Of a stretch of 64,000 bases of DNA, positions 1 through 8,685 are shown one piece after another (the stretch's first letter is position 1; each line of letters begins with the position of its first letter). Both the position numbers and the translations under genes were made by a program. A model generated the notes under the pieces. It made no database searches. It was not told where the DNA came from and saw only the letters and a list, made by a program, of their open reading frames with translations. The DNA lies in contig NZ_CP071091.1 in the NCBI RefSeq assembly GCF_017301635.1, positions 5,530,001 to 5,594,000 of the forward strand, written 5' to 3'. This DNA is from Myxococcus landrumus (GTDB lineage: Bacteria > Myxococcota > Myxococcia > Myxococcales > Myxococcaceae).

Positions 1-134
1 ACTTCCAGCAGTGAGGACCAGGGGCTTGTCCCCTTGCCCTCGCACCAGGCCAGCGGGCCCACGGCGGACTGCCGTGGCCCCGAGGGACGCGGAGTGCCGT
101 GGTCGAAGCCGCCGGGGTGACACACCTTTTCGTC

Positions 135-144
135 AAGGAGGTGA
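135..144 (+). promoter_or_regulatory. Strong Shine-Dalgarno site
   Basis: AAGGAGGTGA is a near-perfect anti-16S match ending 6 bases before the GTG at 151. It decides the start of the YbaK-like gene. Confidence 0.8.
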
Positions 145-150
145 CGCCTC

Positions 151-687
151 GTGATTCCGGCATCCATCCAGCACTATCTCCAACGCAATCGGGTCCTCTA
201 CGAGCGCTATTGGCACCCGCGCGCCGTCACGGCGCAGGAACTGGCCCAGGCGCTTCACGTCTCGGGCTGGCGCGTGGCCAAGTCCGTCATCGTGATGGCG
301 GACCGGCAGCCCTGGATTTTCGTCGTCCCCGCGGCAGGCACGCTGGATTTGATGCGCGTGCGGGAGTTGCTCGGGGTGCGCACCGCGAGGCTCGCCAGCG
401 AGCGCGAGTTCCGCGACCACTTTCCCGACTGCGAGGTCGGCGCGGAGCCTCCCTTCGGAGAGCTCTATGGCCTGCCCGTGGCGGTGGACGAGACGCTCAG
501 CCTGACCGAGCACCTGCTCTTCCGCGCGGGCTCTCACGAAGAAGCCGTGGAGATGCGCTTCCAGGACTTCGCCACGCTGGAGTGGCCCCTGGTCGCGTCG
601 TTCATCCACGAGCGGCTCCGGCCCCAGGCTCCCGTGGTGCCCATCCCGCCCGTCTTCATGGAACAGGACGCCTCCATGCCTTCGTGA
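151..687 (+). CDS. YbaK/EbsC-family aminoacyl-tRNA deacylase-like protein
   Basis: This 178-residue protein spans one YbaK/ProX/EbsC domain. The family hydrolyses mischarged aminoacyl-tRNA in trans (for example Cys-tRNAPro or Ala-tRNAPro) in the cytoplasm. Visible signatures are the AKS stretch with Lys44 at the usual catalytic lysine position and a DCEVGAEPPFG segment near residues 93-103 that matches the family glycine-rich loop. The GTG start is fixed by a perfect ribosome site. The protein is a little longer than stand-alone deacylases (about 155-165) because of a C-terminal tail. Its exact substrate cannot be read from sequence. It is convergent with the polymerase gene that ends at 704, with a 16-base gap, and is probably unrelated to the sugar locus. 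Confidence 0.85.
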   Translation: MIPASIQHYLQRNRVLYERYWHPRAVTAQELAQALHVSGWRVAKSVIVMADRQPWIFVVPAAGTLDLMRVRELLGVRTARLASEREFRDHFPDCEVGAEPPFGELYGLPVAVDETLSLTEHLLFRAGSHEEAVEMRFQDFATLEWPLVASFIHERLRPQAPVVPIPPVFMEQDASMPS

Positions 688-703
688 AGCGGAAGGCGCG
701 GGC

Positions 704-3316
704 TCACGGCTCGACGGCGGGCTCTCGCGAGTCTCCCAGCAGGTGCTCCAGCTCCTGCGCTTTCGGGTCGTCCAGGAGCTCCTTGCGGCGCGTCTCCACC
801 CGGGCACGCTCCGCGGACTCCAGCCGCGTCACCCACGCTCGCGCGGGCTCGCGTGCCTCGGGAGGCAACAGCTCCAGTCCCTCGCGCACGGAGCGCGCCG
901 CGGCGTCATAGCGACGCAATGTCTCTTGCAATCGGGCTACCGCGAAGTACGCATCCGAGCTGGGCACCAGCCGAGCCGCCGTCTGGCGCCGCTCCACCGC
1001 GCGAGAGAGGAGGCCCTCGCGCTCGAGCGCCTCCGCCTCCATCGACAGCATCCGCGCCCGCTGCTGGTAGTCCGAGAGGAAACTGCCCACGGTGTGGAGC
1101 GTCTCGCGAGCCCGCCGCGTCAGGCCCGCATCGAGCTGCCAGGAGGCCAGGGTGAACGCCAGCTCCACGTTCATGGGGTGCCGGGCCCGGAGCGCTTCGA
1201 CCGCCCGCAGCGCGGCCTCGCCCTCCCCTCGCCCCTTGAGCACCTCGGCGCGCAGCAGCACCGTGTCCAGCCGCTCCGGCTCCAGGCGCTCCACCTGCGC
1301 ACAGGCCACTTCCGCTTCCGGTAGCTCCTTGCGCAGGAGCCGGAGCCGAGCCTCGCGTGTCCACAACCCCACTGCACCGGGGCGCCCCGCGAAGTGCTCC
1401 CGCGCCCAGCCGTTGTAGTCCAGCGCGAGGGGTTGGCGTCCCAGCACGTTGCTCAGCGCGTCCACGAGGTGGCCCGCCATCTCCGGCGAGTCCGGCGTCA
1501 TCGCCACCAGGTCGTCCACCGAGCGGGCCTGGCGCACGGCCTCGCCTCGCAGCACGCCCAGGTCTCCCGCCTCGTTCGCGAGCCGGTACTCCAGGAAGCC
1601 CTGCGAGCGGCGCCCCAGTGACAGCAACGCCTGGGCAGCCACGCGATGCGACAGGGCATCTCGAGGTGCCAGGGTCAGCGCGCGGTTGATGAAGGCCAGC
1701 GCCTCGCCCGCCCCCTCACCGCCTCGCGCCACGTGGGCGGAGGCCACCATCCGGTACAGCAGATAGTCCGACGGATGCCGGTCGATGAGCTCCAGCCCTC
1801 GCGCCCGCACCGTGTCGAGGGGCGCGCGCTCCCGGACCAGCGTCGCCAGCTCCGCCTCCGCGTCCGCGAGCCGATGCCTCCCAGGCACCAGCGCCACGAG
1901 GCCCACGACCGTCAGCGCCATGCCGGCGCAAAGCAACCCCCAGGAGGGCGTGAGGCAGACTGGGCCTCCCGCCTCCTTGCCGCGCTCCCGAGGCCGCACC
2001 ACCGCGCCCAGCACCACGAGCACCGCCACCGCGCAGGCCGGCAGCTCGAGGCTGAAGTCGAAGAGGTTGTGCAGCCCCAGCGCCGCCACCCCCGCCAGCG
2101 CGGCCCACTCCAGCGCGTCCAGCCCCTCCCGACGAAGCAGGCCGATGAAGGCCCAGAGGGCCACGGCCAGGAGCAACAGCCCCGGGACGCCCAGCTCCGC
2201 CAGCACCTGGAGCACCGCGTTCTCCGGATGCGTGAGCGTGTTGGGATTGGGCTCGGATTGGTAGCGGGGGAAGACCGCCTCGAAGGCACCGCGCCCCATG
2301 CCCAGCACCGGGAAGGAGCTGGCGGCTCGCGCCATCATGGGCCACAGCGACACCTTGGACTGGCTCAGCTTCTCCAGGCTGTCCGCGGAGCGCGCCTCGA
2401 CCCAGAGGGCCTCCGTCACGGCGTAGGCCCCCACGGCCAGCACCGCCAACAACCCCAGGAGCGCGGTGGCGCTTCGCGACCCACCGTGGAGACTCCCTCC
2501 CTCCTCCTCGCGGCGCTGACGCGCGAGCCACAGCACCAGCAGCGCCTGGCCGAAGACGAAGAAGGCGATGCCGCCTCGAGACAGCGACAGCACCACGCCC
2601 AGGCCACTCGCCCCCGCCGCCAGCGCGAAGGGCAGCGCCTTGGAGCGAGGCCGCGTCGTGAGCGCCAGCCCCACGCCCACCGTGGACGCCAGACCCAGGA
2701 AGCCCGCGAGGTGATTGGGATTGGCGAAGAACGTCATCAGCGGAGGCCGCGCGTGCTCCCACGCCTTGAGCCCCAGGAGCGAGGAGACGCCCAGGAGCGA
2801 ATGCCCCAGGCCCACCAGCACCACCGCCGCGCCCGTGAAGACCACCACCGCGAGCAGCCGCCTGCGACGCTCCCTCGACCGGCACACCTGGACGGCGGCG
2901 AGGAAGGTCAGCAGGTAGGCCAGGTGCTTGGACAGCTCACGCCAGGTGGCCGAGGGCTCCAGCGACACCGGCCGCGCCCGCATGAGCCCGAGCGGCTCCA
3001 ACGCGAACTCACGCAGCGAGGCGGCCTCCGGGCTCAGCACGCGCAGCACGCCTGCTGGCAGCGGCACCAGCTGCACCGCGCACAACGCCGCGCCCACCCC
3101 CAAGGGCAGCGCCAGTAGCGGGAAGCGCAAGGACTGCCCCTGCCGCCGCGCCCCGATGCCCGCGAGCACCGCCGCCACGCCCGACAGCACCATCAACGGC
3201 CAGGACACCCACCGCGCCGCGCCTCCGAGCGCCAACGGACACACCACGACGAGCGCGGCCAAGGCCACTTCGGCGAACCGGGTGTACCGGGAGCTGCTGC
3301 GATGCGCGGGAGACAT
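704..3316 (-). CDS. O-antigen ligase/Wzy-type polymerase with C-terminal TPR domain
   Basis: This is an inner-membrane protein of about 870 residues. Roughly the first 470 residues carry a dozen hydrophobic helices, and the long periplasmic loop contains the GMGRGAFEAVFP and HPENAVLQ segments typical of the Wzy_C/O-antigen-ligase fold (PF04932). The remaining roughly 400 residues are soluble and alpha-helical with TPR-like repeats. This architecture is seen in Wzy polymerases or ligases that join lipid-linked repeat units. ATG at 3316 is preferred because the upstream extension lacks membrane-protein character. It lies at the left edge of the polysaccharide locus and is probably its repeat-unit polymerase. 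By position it would correspond to M. xanthus WzyB (inference from memory). A ligase role cannot be excluded. Confidence 0.8.
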   Translation of the reverse strand: MSPAHRSSSRYTRFAEVALAALVVVCPLALGGAARWVSWPLMVLSGVAAVLAGIGARRQGQSLRFPLLALPLGVGAALCAVQLVPLPAGVLRVLSPEAASLREFALEPLGLMRARPVSLEPSATWRELSKHLAYLLTFLAAVQVCRSRERRRRLLAVVVFTGAAVVLVGLGHSLLGVSSLLGLKAWEHARPPLMTFFANPNHLAGFLGLASTVGVGLALTTRPRSKALPFALAAGASGLGVVLSLSRGGIAFFVFGQALLVLWLARQRREEEGGSLHGGSRSATALLGLLAVLAVGAYAVTEALWVEARSADSLEKLSQSKVSLWPMMARAASSFPVLGMGRGAFEAVFPRYQSEPNPNTLTHPENAVLQVLAELGVPGLLLLAVALWAFIGLLRREGLDALEWAALAGVAALGLHNLFDFSLELPACAVAVLVVLGAVVRPRERGKEAGGPVCLTPSWGLLCAGMALTVVGLVALVPGRHRLADAEAELATLVRERAPLDTVRARGLELIDRHPSDYLLYRMVASAHVARGGEGAGEALAFINRALTLAPRDALSHRVAAQALLSLGRRSQGFLEYRLANEAGDLGVLRGEAVRQARSVDDLVAMTPDSPEMAGHLVDALSNVLGRQPLALDYNGWAREHFAGRPGAVGLWTREARLRLLRKELPEAEVACAQVERLEPERLDTVLLRAEVLKGRGEGEAALRAVEALRARHPMNVELAFTLASWQLDAGLTRRARETLHTVGSFLSDYQQRARMLSMEAEALEREGLLSRAVERRQTAARLVPSSDAYFAVARLQETLRRYDAAARSVREGLELLPPEAREPARAWVTRLESAERARVETRRKELLDDPKAQELEHLLGDSREPAVEP

Positions 3317-3666
3317 TCGAGGGCGCGGAAAGTATGACACGGGCCTTGAAACACTCTCGTTTCTGGCGCGCGGCCCTCGCCCGACAGCAGACAGGCCCAC
3401 CAGGCGAGTGTGAACCAGGGTCAACCGCTACGCACCCCGGGCCATGGCCATATCAGGCCAAACCCGTCTTTCGCGGGCTCGCGCACGGCCCGCACCCGTC
3501 GGGTGCCGGAACCTTCCCCTCCCTGGAGCGCCGCGTCGAGGCACCGCCCCGTCGAGCCCCCACGCCAGGCCGGGCAGGCGGGCCCCGGGGGCATCCGGTC
3601 ATTCACGCATGCCCAGGTCCGGAGTGGGCTTGCATCCGGAGGACCTTCTGGCATGTTCGCCGACCC
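3317..3666. other. Divergent intergenic region, 350 bp
   Basis: This region lies between the divergent starts of the polymerase (3316) and the small lipoprotein (3667). On the minus strand there is a TTGACC hexamer (3419-3424). Closer to the gene is a TGTCATACT extended minus-10-like element (CATACT at 3331-3336), only about 14 bases before the start. No gene or strong repeat is visible. Confidence 0.4.
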
Positions 3667-3942
3667 ATGCGCCGCTTCTTCGTCGCCACCGCCCTCCTCT
3701 GCGCCACCCTGTCCGGACTCACCGGCTGCAAGGGAGCCTGCCGCGAGTTGTCCGAGAAGCTGTGCGACTGCGCCATCAACTCGGTGGAGAAGGAGCTGTG
3801 CATCCAGCGCGCGGCTCGGGAAGAGAACAACGTGGAGCCCACGCCCGACGACGAGGCCGTCTGCGAGGCGAAGCTCGACGGCTGCGACTGCCGGAAGATT
3901 GAGACCGCCGAGGGCAAGCGCGAGTGCGGCATCTCGCGCTAG
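3667..3942 (+). CDS. Small cysteine-rich lipoprotein
   Basis: The 91-residue product has an N-terminal signal peptide ending in a lipobox (LTGC, acylated Cys at 21). About ten cysteines are spread over the mature part, including a CDC pair and a CDC-x-K pair, which suggests a disulfide-stabilised periplasmic or outer-membrane lipoprotein. I do not recognise a family. ATG 3667 is chosen because it places a canonical positively charged n-region directly before the hydrophobic core. The longer in-frame extension upstream has no signal character. It is convergent with the acyltransferase that ends at 3972. Function unknown. Confidence 0.75.
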   Translation: MRRFFVATALLCATLSGLTGCKGACRELSEKLCDCAINSVEKELCIQRAAREENNVEPTPDDEAVCEAKLDGCDCRKIETAEGKRECGISR

Positions 3943-3971
3943 AGCCACCTCGCGACTGACCCGGGCCTCCG

Positions 3972-5147
3972 TCAGGCCCCTGGCGCCACGGGACGTGCCG
4001 GCGCCGCCCCTTCCCCATCCACCCAGGGCTGAAGCAGCTTGCGCACCCGAGCGCGCAGCGGCGTCTCCACGTAGTGGTGCGTCACCAGCGACGCGGGGAT
4101 GGCCCAGAGCAGCACCAGCCCCAGCTTCCCCAGCGGCGTGCCGAGACTCACCCACGGGGCGACCTTCGCCACCGCCTCGCCCACGGGGAACTGCAACAGG
4201 TACAGCGCGTAGCTGGCCGCGCCCAGCCGCACGACGACGGGCCGGGACAGGGCCCAGCCCAGCCAACCACCGCCTCGCGCCAGCCCGTACACGAGCAGCC
4301 CCGACGCGGGAGCGAGCAGCGCGTTGTGCATCAGCGGATAGGGAATCCGCTCCCCCGCCGCCCCCGCCGCCATGAGCAACCCAGCTCCGAGCAAGGCCAA
4401 CACCCCGCCCGAGCCCTTCTGCTCACCCGCCGCGCGCTCGCGCACGAACCACCAGCCCAGCACCACGCCGAAGAGGAACTCCGGCAGGCGCGCCAGCGGT
4501 GTGAACTTCATCAACGCCAACCACGTGCCCCAGGAATGGACACCCACCGTGTCCAGGCCATCGGGCCGCAGCACCAGGTAGAGCACCGGCGGCGTGAGCC
4601 CGAGCACCCAGAGCCCCACCAGCACGCCCGGCATCCACGAAGGCCGCACGCGCGGCAGCCAGCGCGCCACTCGGGGGAAGAGCGCATAGAAGAACGCCTC
4701 CACCGCCACGGACCAGCCCGGGGGATTCCAGTACAGCGCCAGCCGGGGCACCCACGCCTGCACCAGCGCGAGCGTCGCCACCGCCGCCACCGCCAGCTTC
4801 ATCGCGGCCACCGTCCAGCCGTTCTCCACCACGGACGCGAGCATCACGGGCGGCGAGGACACCAGGAACGTCAGCAGGTAGACGGGATAGACGCGGGCCA
4901 CGCGGGCCGCGAGGAACGCACGCGGCCCCGTCTCCATGTGCCCGTCGGCGTCCAGGTAGTTCCAGGCGAGGACAAAGCCAGACAGGACGAAGAAGACACC
5001 CACCGCGGAGTAGCCCGAGCCCACCAGGCTCCGCAGCCACTCCGGCGCCGGGTCCAGGACCGGGCGCGCGAAGTGGAACAGCACGACATGCAGGGCCGCG
5101 AAGAAGCGCAGCCCCGTCAGCGCATCGAGTGAACCGCCTCGGCTCAC
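3972..5147 (-). CDS. Acyltransferase-3 family membrane protein
   Basis: This 391-residue integral membrane protein belongs to the acyltransferase 3 family (PF01757), with about ten hydrophobic helices. It opens with the family hallmark LDALTGLRFFAALHVVLFH, which includes the conserved His20. Such proteins transfer acetyl or other acyl groups to extracytoplasmic sugars. The GTG start at 5147 overlaps the ugd stop by GTGA, so the two genes are translationally coupled. The window encodes three proteins of this family, which suggests a heavily acylated polysaccharide. The transferred group cannot be deduced. Confidence 0.85.
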   Translation of the reverse strand: MSRGGSLDALTGLRFFAALHVVLFHFARPVLDPAPEWLRSLVGSGYSAVGVFFVLSGFVLAWNYLDADGHMETGPRAFLAARVARVYPVYLLTFLVSSPPVMLASVVENGWTVAAMKLAVAAVATLALVQAWVPRLALYWNPPGWSVAVEAFFYALFPRVARWLPRVRPSWMPGVLVGLWVLGLTPPVLYLVLRPDGLDTVGVHSWGTWLALMKFTPLARLPEFLFGVVLGWWFVRERAAGEQKGSGGVLALLGAGLLMAAGAAGERIPYPLMHNALLAPASGLLVYGLARGGGWLGWALSRPVVVRLGAASYALYLLQFPVGEAVAKVAPWVSLGTPLGKLGLVLLWAIPASLVTHHYVETPLRARVRKLLQPWVDGEGAAPARPVAPGA

Positions 5148-6445
5148 CGGCGGCCGATGCCGAAGTACGTGAAGCCCAGCTCGCGCATGCGCACCGGGTC
5201 GAACACGTTGCGCCCGTCGAAGATGACCGGCGACTTCATCAGCCCCTTCATGCGCTCGAAGTCCGGGTGGCGGAACTCGTTCCACTCCGTCACCACGAAG
5301 AGCGCGTCCACGCCCTCGAGCGCCTCGTAAGGGACGTTGGCGTAGCGGATGCGGTCGCCGAAGACGCGCTTGGCCGAGTGCGTGGCCACCGGGTCGTGCG
5401 CCACCACCGTCGCGCCCTTGCCGATGAGGCCCTCGATGACGTCGATGGACGGCGCCTCGCGCATGTCGTCCGTCTTCGGCTTGAAGGCCAGGCCCCACAC
5501 GCCGAACTTCTTGCCCTCGAGCGAGCCGCCGAAGTGCTTGGTGGCCTTGTTCACCAGGAGCTTCTTCTGCCGCTCATTGGTGCGCTCCACGGCGCGCAGC
5601 AGGTCCAGCTCCAGGCCGAACTCGCGCGCGGTGGCGCCCAGCGCCTTCACGTCCTTGGGGAAGCACGAGCCGCCGTAGCCCACGCCCGGGAAGAGGAACG
5701 GGTAGCCGATGCGCCGGTCCGAGCCCAGGCCCTTGCGCACGAAGTCCACGTCCGCGCCCACCTTCTCGCAGAGCGCGGAGATGTCGTTCATGAACGAGAT
5801 GCGCGTGGCCAGCATCGCGTTGGCCGCGTACTTGGTCAGCTCCGCCGAGCGCGTGTCCATGAACAGCACCGGGTTCTCCGTGCGCACGAAGGGGGCGTAC
5901 AGCTCGCCCATCACCTTGCGTCCGCGCTCGGAGTCCACGCCGATGACGACGCGGTCCGGCTTGAGGAAGTCGTCCAGCGCGGCGCCTTCCTTGAGGAACT
6001 CCGGGTTGGAGACGACGTCGAACTCGATGTTCGTCACCTTGCGGATGGCCTCGCGCACCTTGTCGGCGGTGCCCACCGGCACGGTGCTCTTGTCGACGAC
6101 CACCGTGTACTGCTTCATCGCCTTGCCAATCTGCTCGGCGGCGGCCAGCACGTACTGGAGGTCGGCGTCACCGCTCTCGCCCTCGGGCGTGCCCACGGCG
6201 ATGAAGACGACATGCGCGTTGGAGACGGCCTCGGGCAAATCCCGCGTGAAGAACAGGCGCTTCTCGCGCACGTTCTTCTTGATGAGCTCCTCGAGACCCG
6301 GCTCGTAGATGGGCACCTCGCCCGCCTGGAGCATGCGAATCTTCCGCTCGTCGATATCCACGCACGTGACGTCGTTGCCCGAGTCCGCGAAGCAGGTGCC
6401 CGCGACCAGGCCGACGTAGCCCGTTCCGATGATGGCAATACGCAT
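5144..6445 (-). CDS. ugd: UDP-glucose 6-dehydrogenase
   Basis: The 433-residue protein has an N-terminal Rossmann fold (GTGYVGL, residues 7-13), the central UDPG_MGDP_dh helix region, and the catalytic-cysteine motif GVGYGGSCFPKD with Cys261. It oxidises UDP-glucose to UDP-glucuronate with two NAD+, giving a precursor for acidic polysaccharide repeat units. Length and motifs match bacterial UGDs throughout. It sits 101 bases downstream of a nucleotidyltransferase-like gene and overlaps the acyltransferase gene by 4 bases. This suggests that the polysaccharide made here contains uronic acid. A UDP-ManNAc dehydrogenase role is less likely given the UGD-like sequence. Confidence 0.92.
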   Translation of the reverse strand: MRIAIIGTGYVGLVAGTCFADSGNDVTCVDIDERKIRMLQAGEVPIYEPGLEELIKKNVREKRLFFTRDLPEAVSNAHVVFIAVGTPEGESGDADLQYVLAAAEQIGKAMKQYTVVVDKSTVPVGTADKVREAIRKVTNIEFDVVSNPEFLKEGAALDDFLKPDRVVIGVDSERGRKVMGELYAPFVRTENPVLFMDTRSAELTKYAANAMLATRISFMNDISALCEKVGADVDFVRKGLGSDRRIGYPFLFPGVGYGGSCFPKDVKALGATAREFGLELDLLRAVERTNERQKKLLVNKATKHFGGSLEGKKFGVWGLAFKPKTDDMREAPSIDVIEGLIGKGATVVAHDPVATHSAKRVFGDRIRYANVPYEALEGVDALFVVTEWNEFRHPDFERMKGLMKSPVIFDGRNVFDPVRMRELGFTYFGIGRR

Positions 6446-6546
6446 TGAAAGAGTCCCAGTGTGGCGGTGTCTTGGCTGGAACTCATACGCCGGGACGCGC
6501 TCGGAAAGAAAGCCCGTCCCAGGGCTGGCCGGGCGACCGGGCGGGC

Positions 6547-7518
6547 CTACTGTCCAGTGAGCAGACGACGCACTCTTTCCAATCCCCTGAGAGCGGACGT
6601 CTGGCCGGGGGTGCTGATTGGACCCACCACCGTACGGTCCAGAAGTTCACGGGTGGCCCGGCGCAGCGGGGGCAGCGCGGCGGTGGCATCGGCGGCGGCC
6701 TCGGGGAAGAGGCGGGCGACGATGGACAGCGATGTGTACAGCGCGCGCTCCAGGCGCCACTCCGCGGCGCGGGAGAGCAGCGCCGGGATGTCGAGCGGGC
6801 GGGAATACACGCCCCCCATCCACTTCGCGCCCGTGACGAGCTCGCGCAGGTCGATGAAGGACAACCAGGGTACGTCATACCCCTGACGCGCGTGCTCCAG
6901 GCAGACGAGCAGGACCGAGTCCTCCAGGTCCGCGCGGAACATGGAGGGCCCGTAGACCTTCATGGGCTTCGCACGGTCGATGATGCCCAGGGCCTGCTCG
7001 CGGCGCTGGGGGCCGAGGATGTCGGAGTAGAGGGAGACAGCGGTGCGGCCGTCGGTGACGACCTTGGTGGCGCCGCTGTGGGCGGGCACCGAGTCGGGGC
7101 GGAACTCGTGGTTGGAGAGGAAGCCGGCGAAGCCGTCCACATCCATGCGGCGCATGAGGAGCTGGAGGTCCAGGACGGGGCGGAAGCCGATGTGCGGGTA
7201 GAGGGCCTCGGCGAAGGCGGCGGAGCCCATGAGGACGAGCTTGCGGCCCTGGAGCTCGTCGACGACCTGCTTGAAGTTGACGAGCTTCATCACGTTGTCG
7301 TTGACGGAGCCCTGGTAGACGGCGAGCAGCCTGTCCCTCGCCCACTCGGGGGCGGCGGTGGGGCCCAGGCGGTACTCGAGGTTGTAGGCCGCGAGCGGCG
7401 CCAGGCCCTGGGCGATGGCCCAGTCGACATACTCGTCCCAGGGCGCGCCCTTGAGGGCACCTCGCGGTGGGTCGAACGAGGCGAGGACGCGGAAGGTGTC
7501 GAGCAGGCTGAGCGGCAT
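6547..7518 (-). CDS. NTP_transf_5-like protein with degenerate active site
   Basis: This 323-residue protein resembles the uncharacterised nucleotidyltransferase family NTP_transf_5 (PF14907), common in polysaccharide loci. The motif region LVLMGSAAFAEALYPHIGFR (94-113) followed by VLDLQLLM corresponds to LLKG...DxDLLV in active members. The lysine is replaced by Met and the second catalytic Asp by Gln119 (D117-L-Q119). The ATG at 7518 is preceded by an AAAGGGGG ribosome site about 6 bases away. It lies next to a paralogue with intact motifs (7660-8682). Its role is unknown. It may be a non-catalytic partner of the neighbour. Confidence 0.65.
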   Translation of the reverse strand: MPLSLLDTFRVLASFDPPRGALKGAPWDEYVDWAIAQGLAPLAAYNLEYRLGPTAAPEWARDRLLAVYQGSVNDNVMKLVNFKQVVDELQGRKLVLMGSAAFAEALYPHIGFRPVLDLQLLMRRMDVDGFAGFLSNHEFRPDSVPAHSGATKVVTDGRTAVSLYSDILGPQRREQALGIIDRAKPMKVYGPSMFRADLEDSVLLVCLEHARQGYDVPWLSFIDLRELVTGAKWMGGVYSRPLDIPALLSRAAEWRLERALYTSLSIVARLFPEAAADATAALPPLRRATRELLDRTVVGPISTPGQTSALRGLERVRRLLTGQ

Positions 7519-7659
7519 GGTGGCCCCCTTTAACGGGCCCACCGCATGCCCTGCAATCACTGCCTGAGTCTCCCCTGGGTGCGGCCAGTGGCGGCCACCG
7601 GACAGTGCTCGGCCCCCGGGTGCGACCTGGGGAGCGGCCTCGAGGGGCCCCCCCGCGAC

Positions 7660-8682
7660 TCACCGCAGTCTTCTGGCCGCGGTCTCCAGGCGTCGGAGCG
7701 CATATTTCGCCATGGCGACGGGCCGAGGCGCCAGGAGCAGCTTCGCCGCGACCCAGGCGGGCTTGCTGTTCACCAGCTCGGCGCCCACCAGCCGCGGCTC
7801 CGTGAAGAAGCGCTCCGCCAGGACTCGCTGCCACGGAGGTGGCGCGAGCGCGGACAGCACGGCGTCCGGAACAGGGGCGCCCAGCATCCGCCGCGCGACG
7901 TCCCACGCATACCAGGCCAACTGGGGCAGCTCCGTGCCTCGCGCCGCCTCGACCACCCGAGTCCAATCCAGCGTGTGCCCGGCGAGCAGCTTCAAATCCA
8001 GGAGCCACGCCATGCGCTGCAGGAGGTGATGGCTCGCATGCAGGGCCAGGTACACGGCTTCGTCCTCGGGGCGCAGCCACTTCACGCGACGGCCCTCGAG
8101 CTCCCCCACCACCGCGCGCTCGACCAGGGCATCGCCCTCCAGCGCCTGCCCCCATCCCGCGAGCGCCCGGAAGTGCAGCTCGACCAGGCCCGCCGGCCCT
8201 TCCAGCTCGACGTGGTGTGAGTCGGCCTCCGCGTGGCGCCCATCGCGCGAGGCGCGGACGCTCAGCCCCAATCCCGAGAGGGCTCGCGTCGCGGTGGGAA
8301 CGTCCCGGCGAAACACCAACAGGTCCACATCGCGCGTGGCCCGCTGGAGCGGGTCTGGGTACAGCCTCCGCGCCAGCCCATAGCCCTTGAGCAGCACGGG
8401 CACCACACGCTCGGAAGCCAACACGTCCAGGCTCCGCAGCAGCAGCGCCTTCACCTGAAGCGAGCGAGCCGCGCCCGTGAGGGACTCGCGGCGCAGCAGC
8501 GCGCTCGCATCGGAAGGGAGCTCCCAGCCCGCCTGCCCCACCGCGTGGGCCACGAACCCCGCGAGGCCATGGCGCACGGCCGCGCGCACGAACTCGGAGG
8601 CCGCGGCGCCTTCGGGAGCAGGCGCATCCGGTGGCGACGGCCAGGAGCGCAGCAGGTCCACGAGGGCGTGCGAGCCCACCAC
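7660..8682 (-). CDS. NTP_transf_5 family putative nucleotidyltransferase
   Basis: The 340-residue protein has the complete family signature: VLLKG (96-100), then GLARRLYPDP, then RDVDLLV with the metal-binding pair D118-V-D120. These are the expected elements of a DNA-polymerase-beta-like nucleotidyltransferase fold. The family is frequently encoded beside capsule and exopolysaccharide genes, but its reaction is not established. The gene starts with GTG 3 bases after the stop of the WecA-like transferase gene, so the two are probably co-transcribed. It is followed by the degenerate paralogue after 141 bases. Confidence 0.75.
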   Translation of the reverse strand: MVGSHALVDLLRSWPSPPDAPAPEGAAASEFVRAAVRHGLAGFVAHAVGQAGWELPSDASALLRRESLTGAARSLQVKALLLRSLDVLASERVVPVLLKGYGLARRLYPDPLQRATRDVDLLVFRRDVPTATRALSGLGLSVRASRDGRHAEADSHHVELEGPAGLVELHFRALAGWGQALEGDALVERAVVGELEGRRVKWLRPEDEAVYLALHASHHLLQRMAWLLDLKLLAGHTLDWTRVVEAARGTELPQLAWYAWDVARRMLGAPVPDAVLSALAPPPWQRVLAERFFTEPRLVGAELVNSKPAWVAAKLLLAPRPVAMAKYALRRLETAARRLR

Positions 8683-8685
8683 GTG

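Noticed and set aside
55-79. Imperfect inverted repeat GGGCCCACGGC/GCCGTGGCCC near the left edge
   Set aside because: It could be the end of an upstream gene's terminator, but there is no U-run and the gene is outside the window, so no call was made.
1646-3118. A 490-codon open frame on the plus strand opposite the polymerase gene
   Set aside because: It is the antisense shadow of a GC-rich gene: high Arg/Gln/His content, no membrane or domain signature, while the minus-strand frame has a clear polymerase fold.
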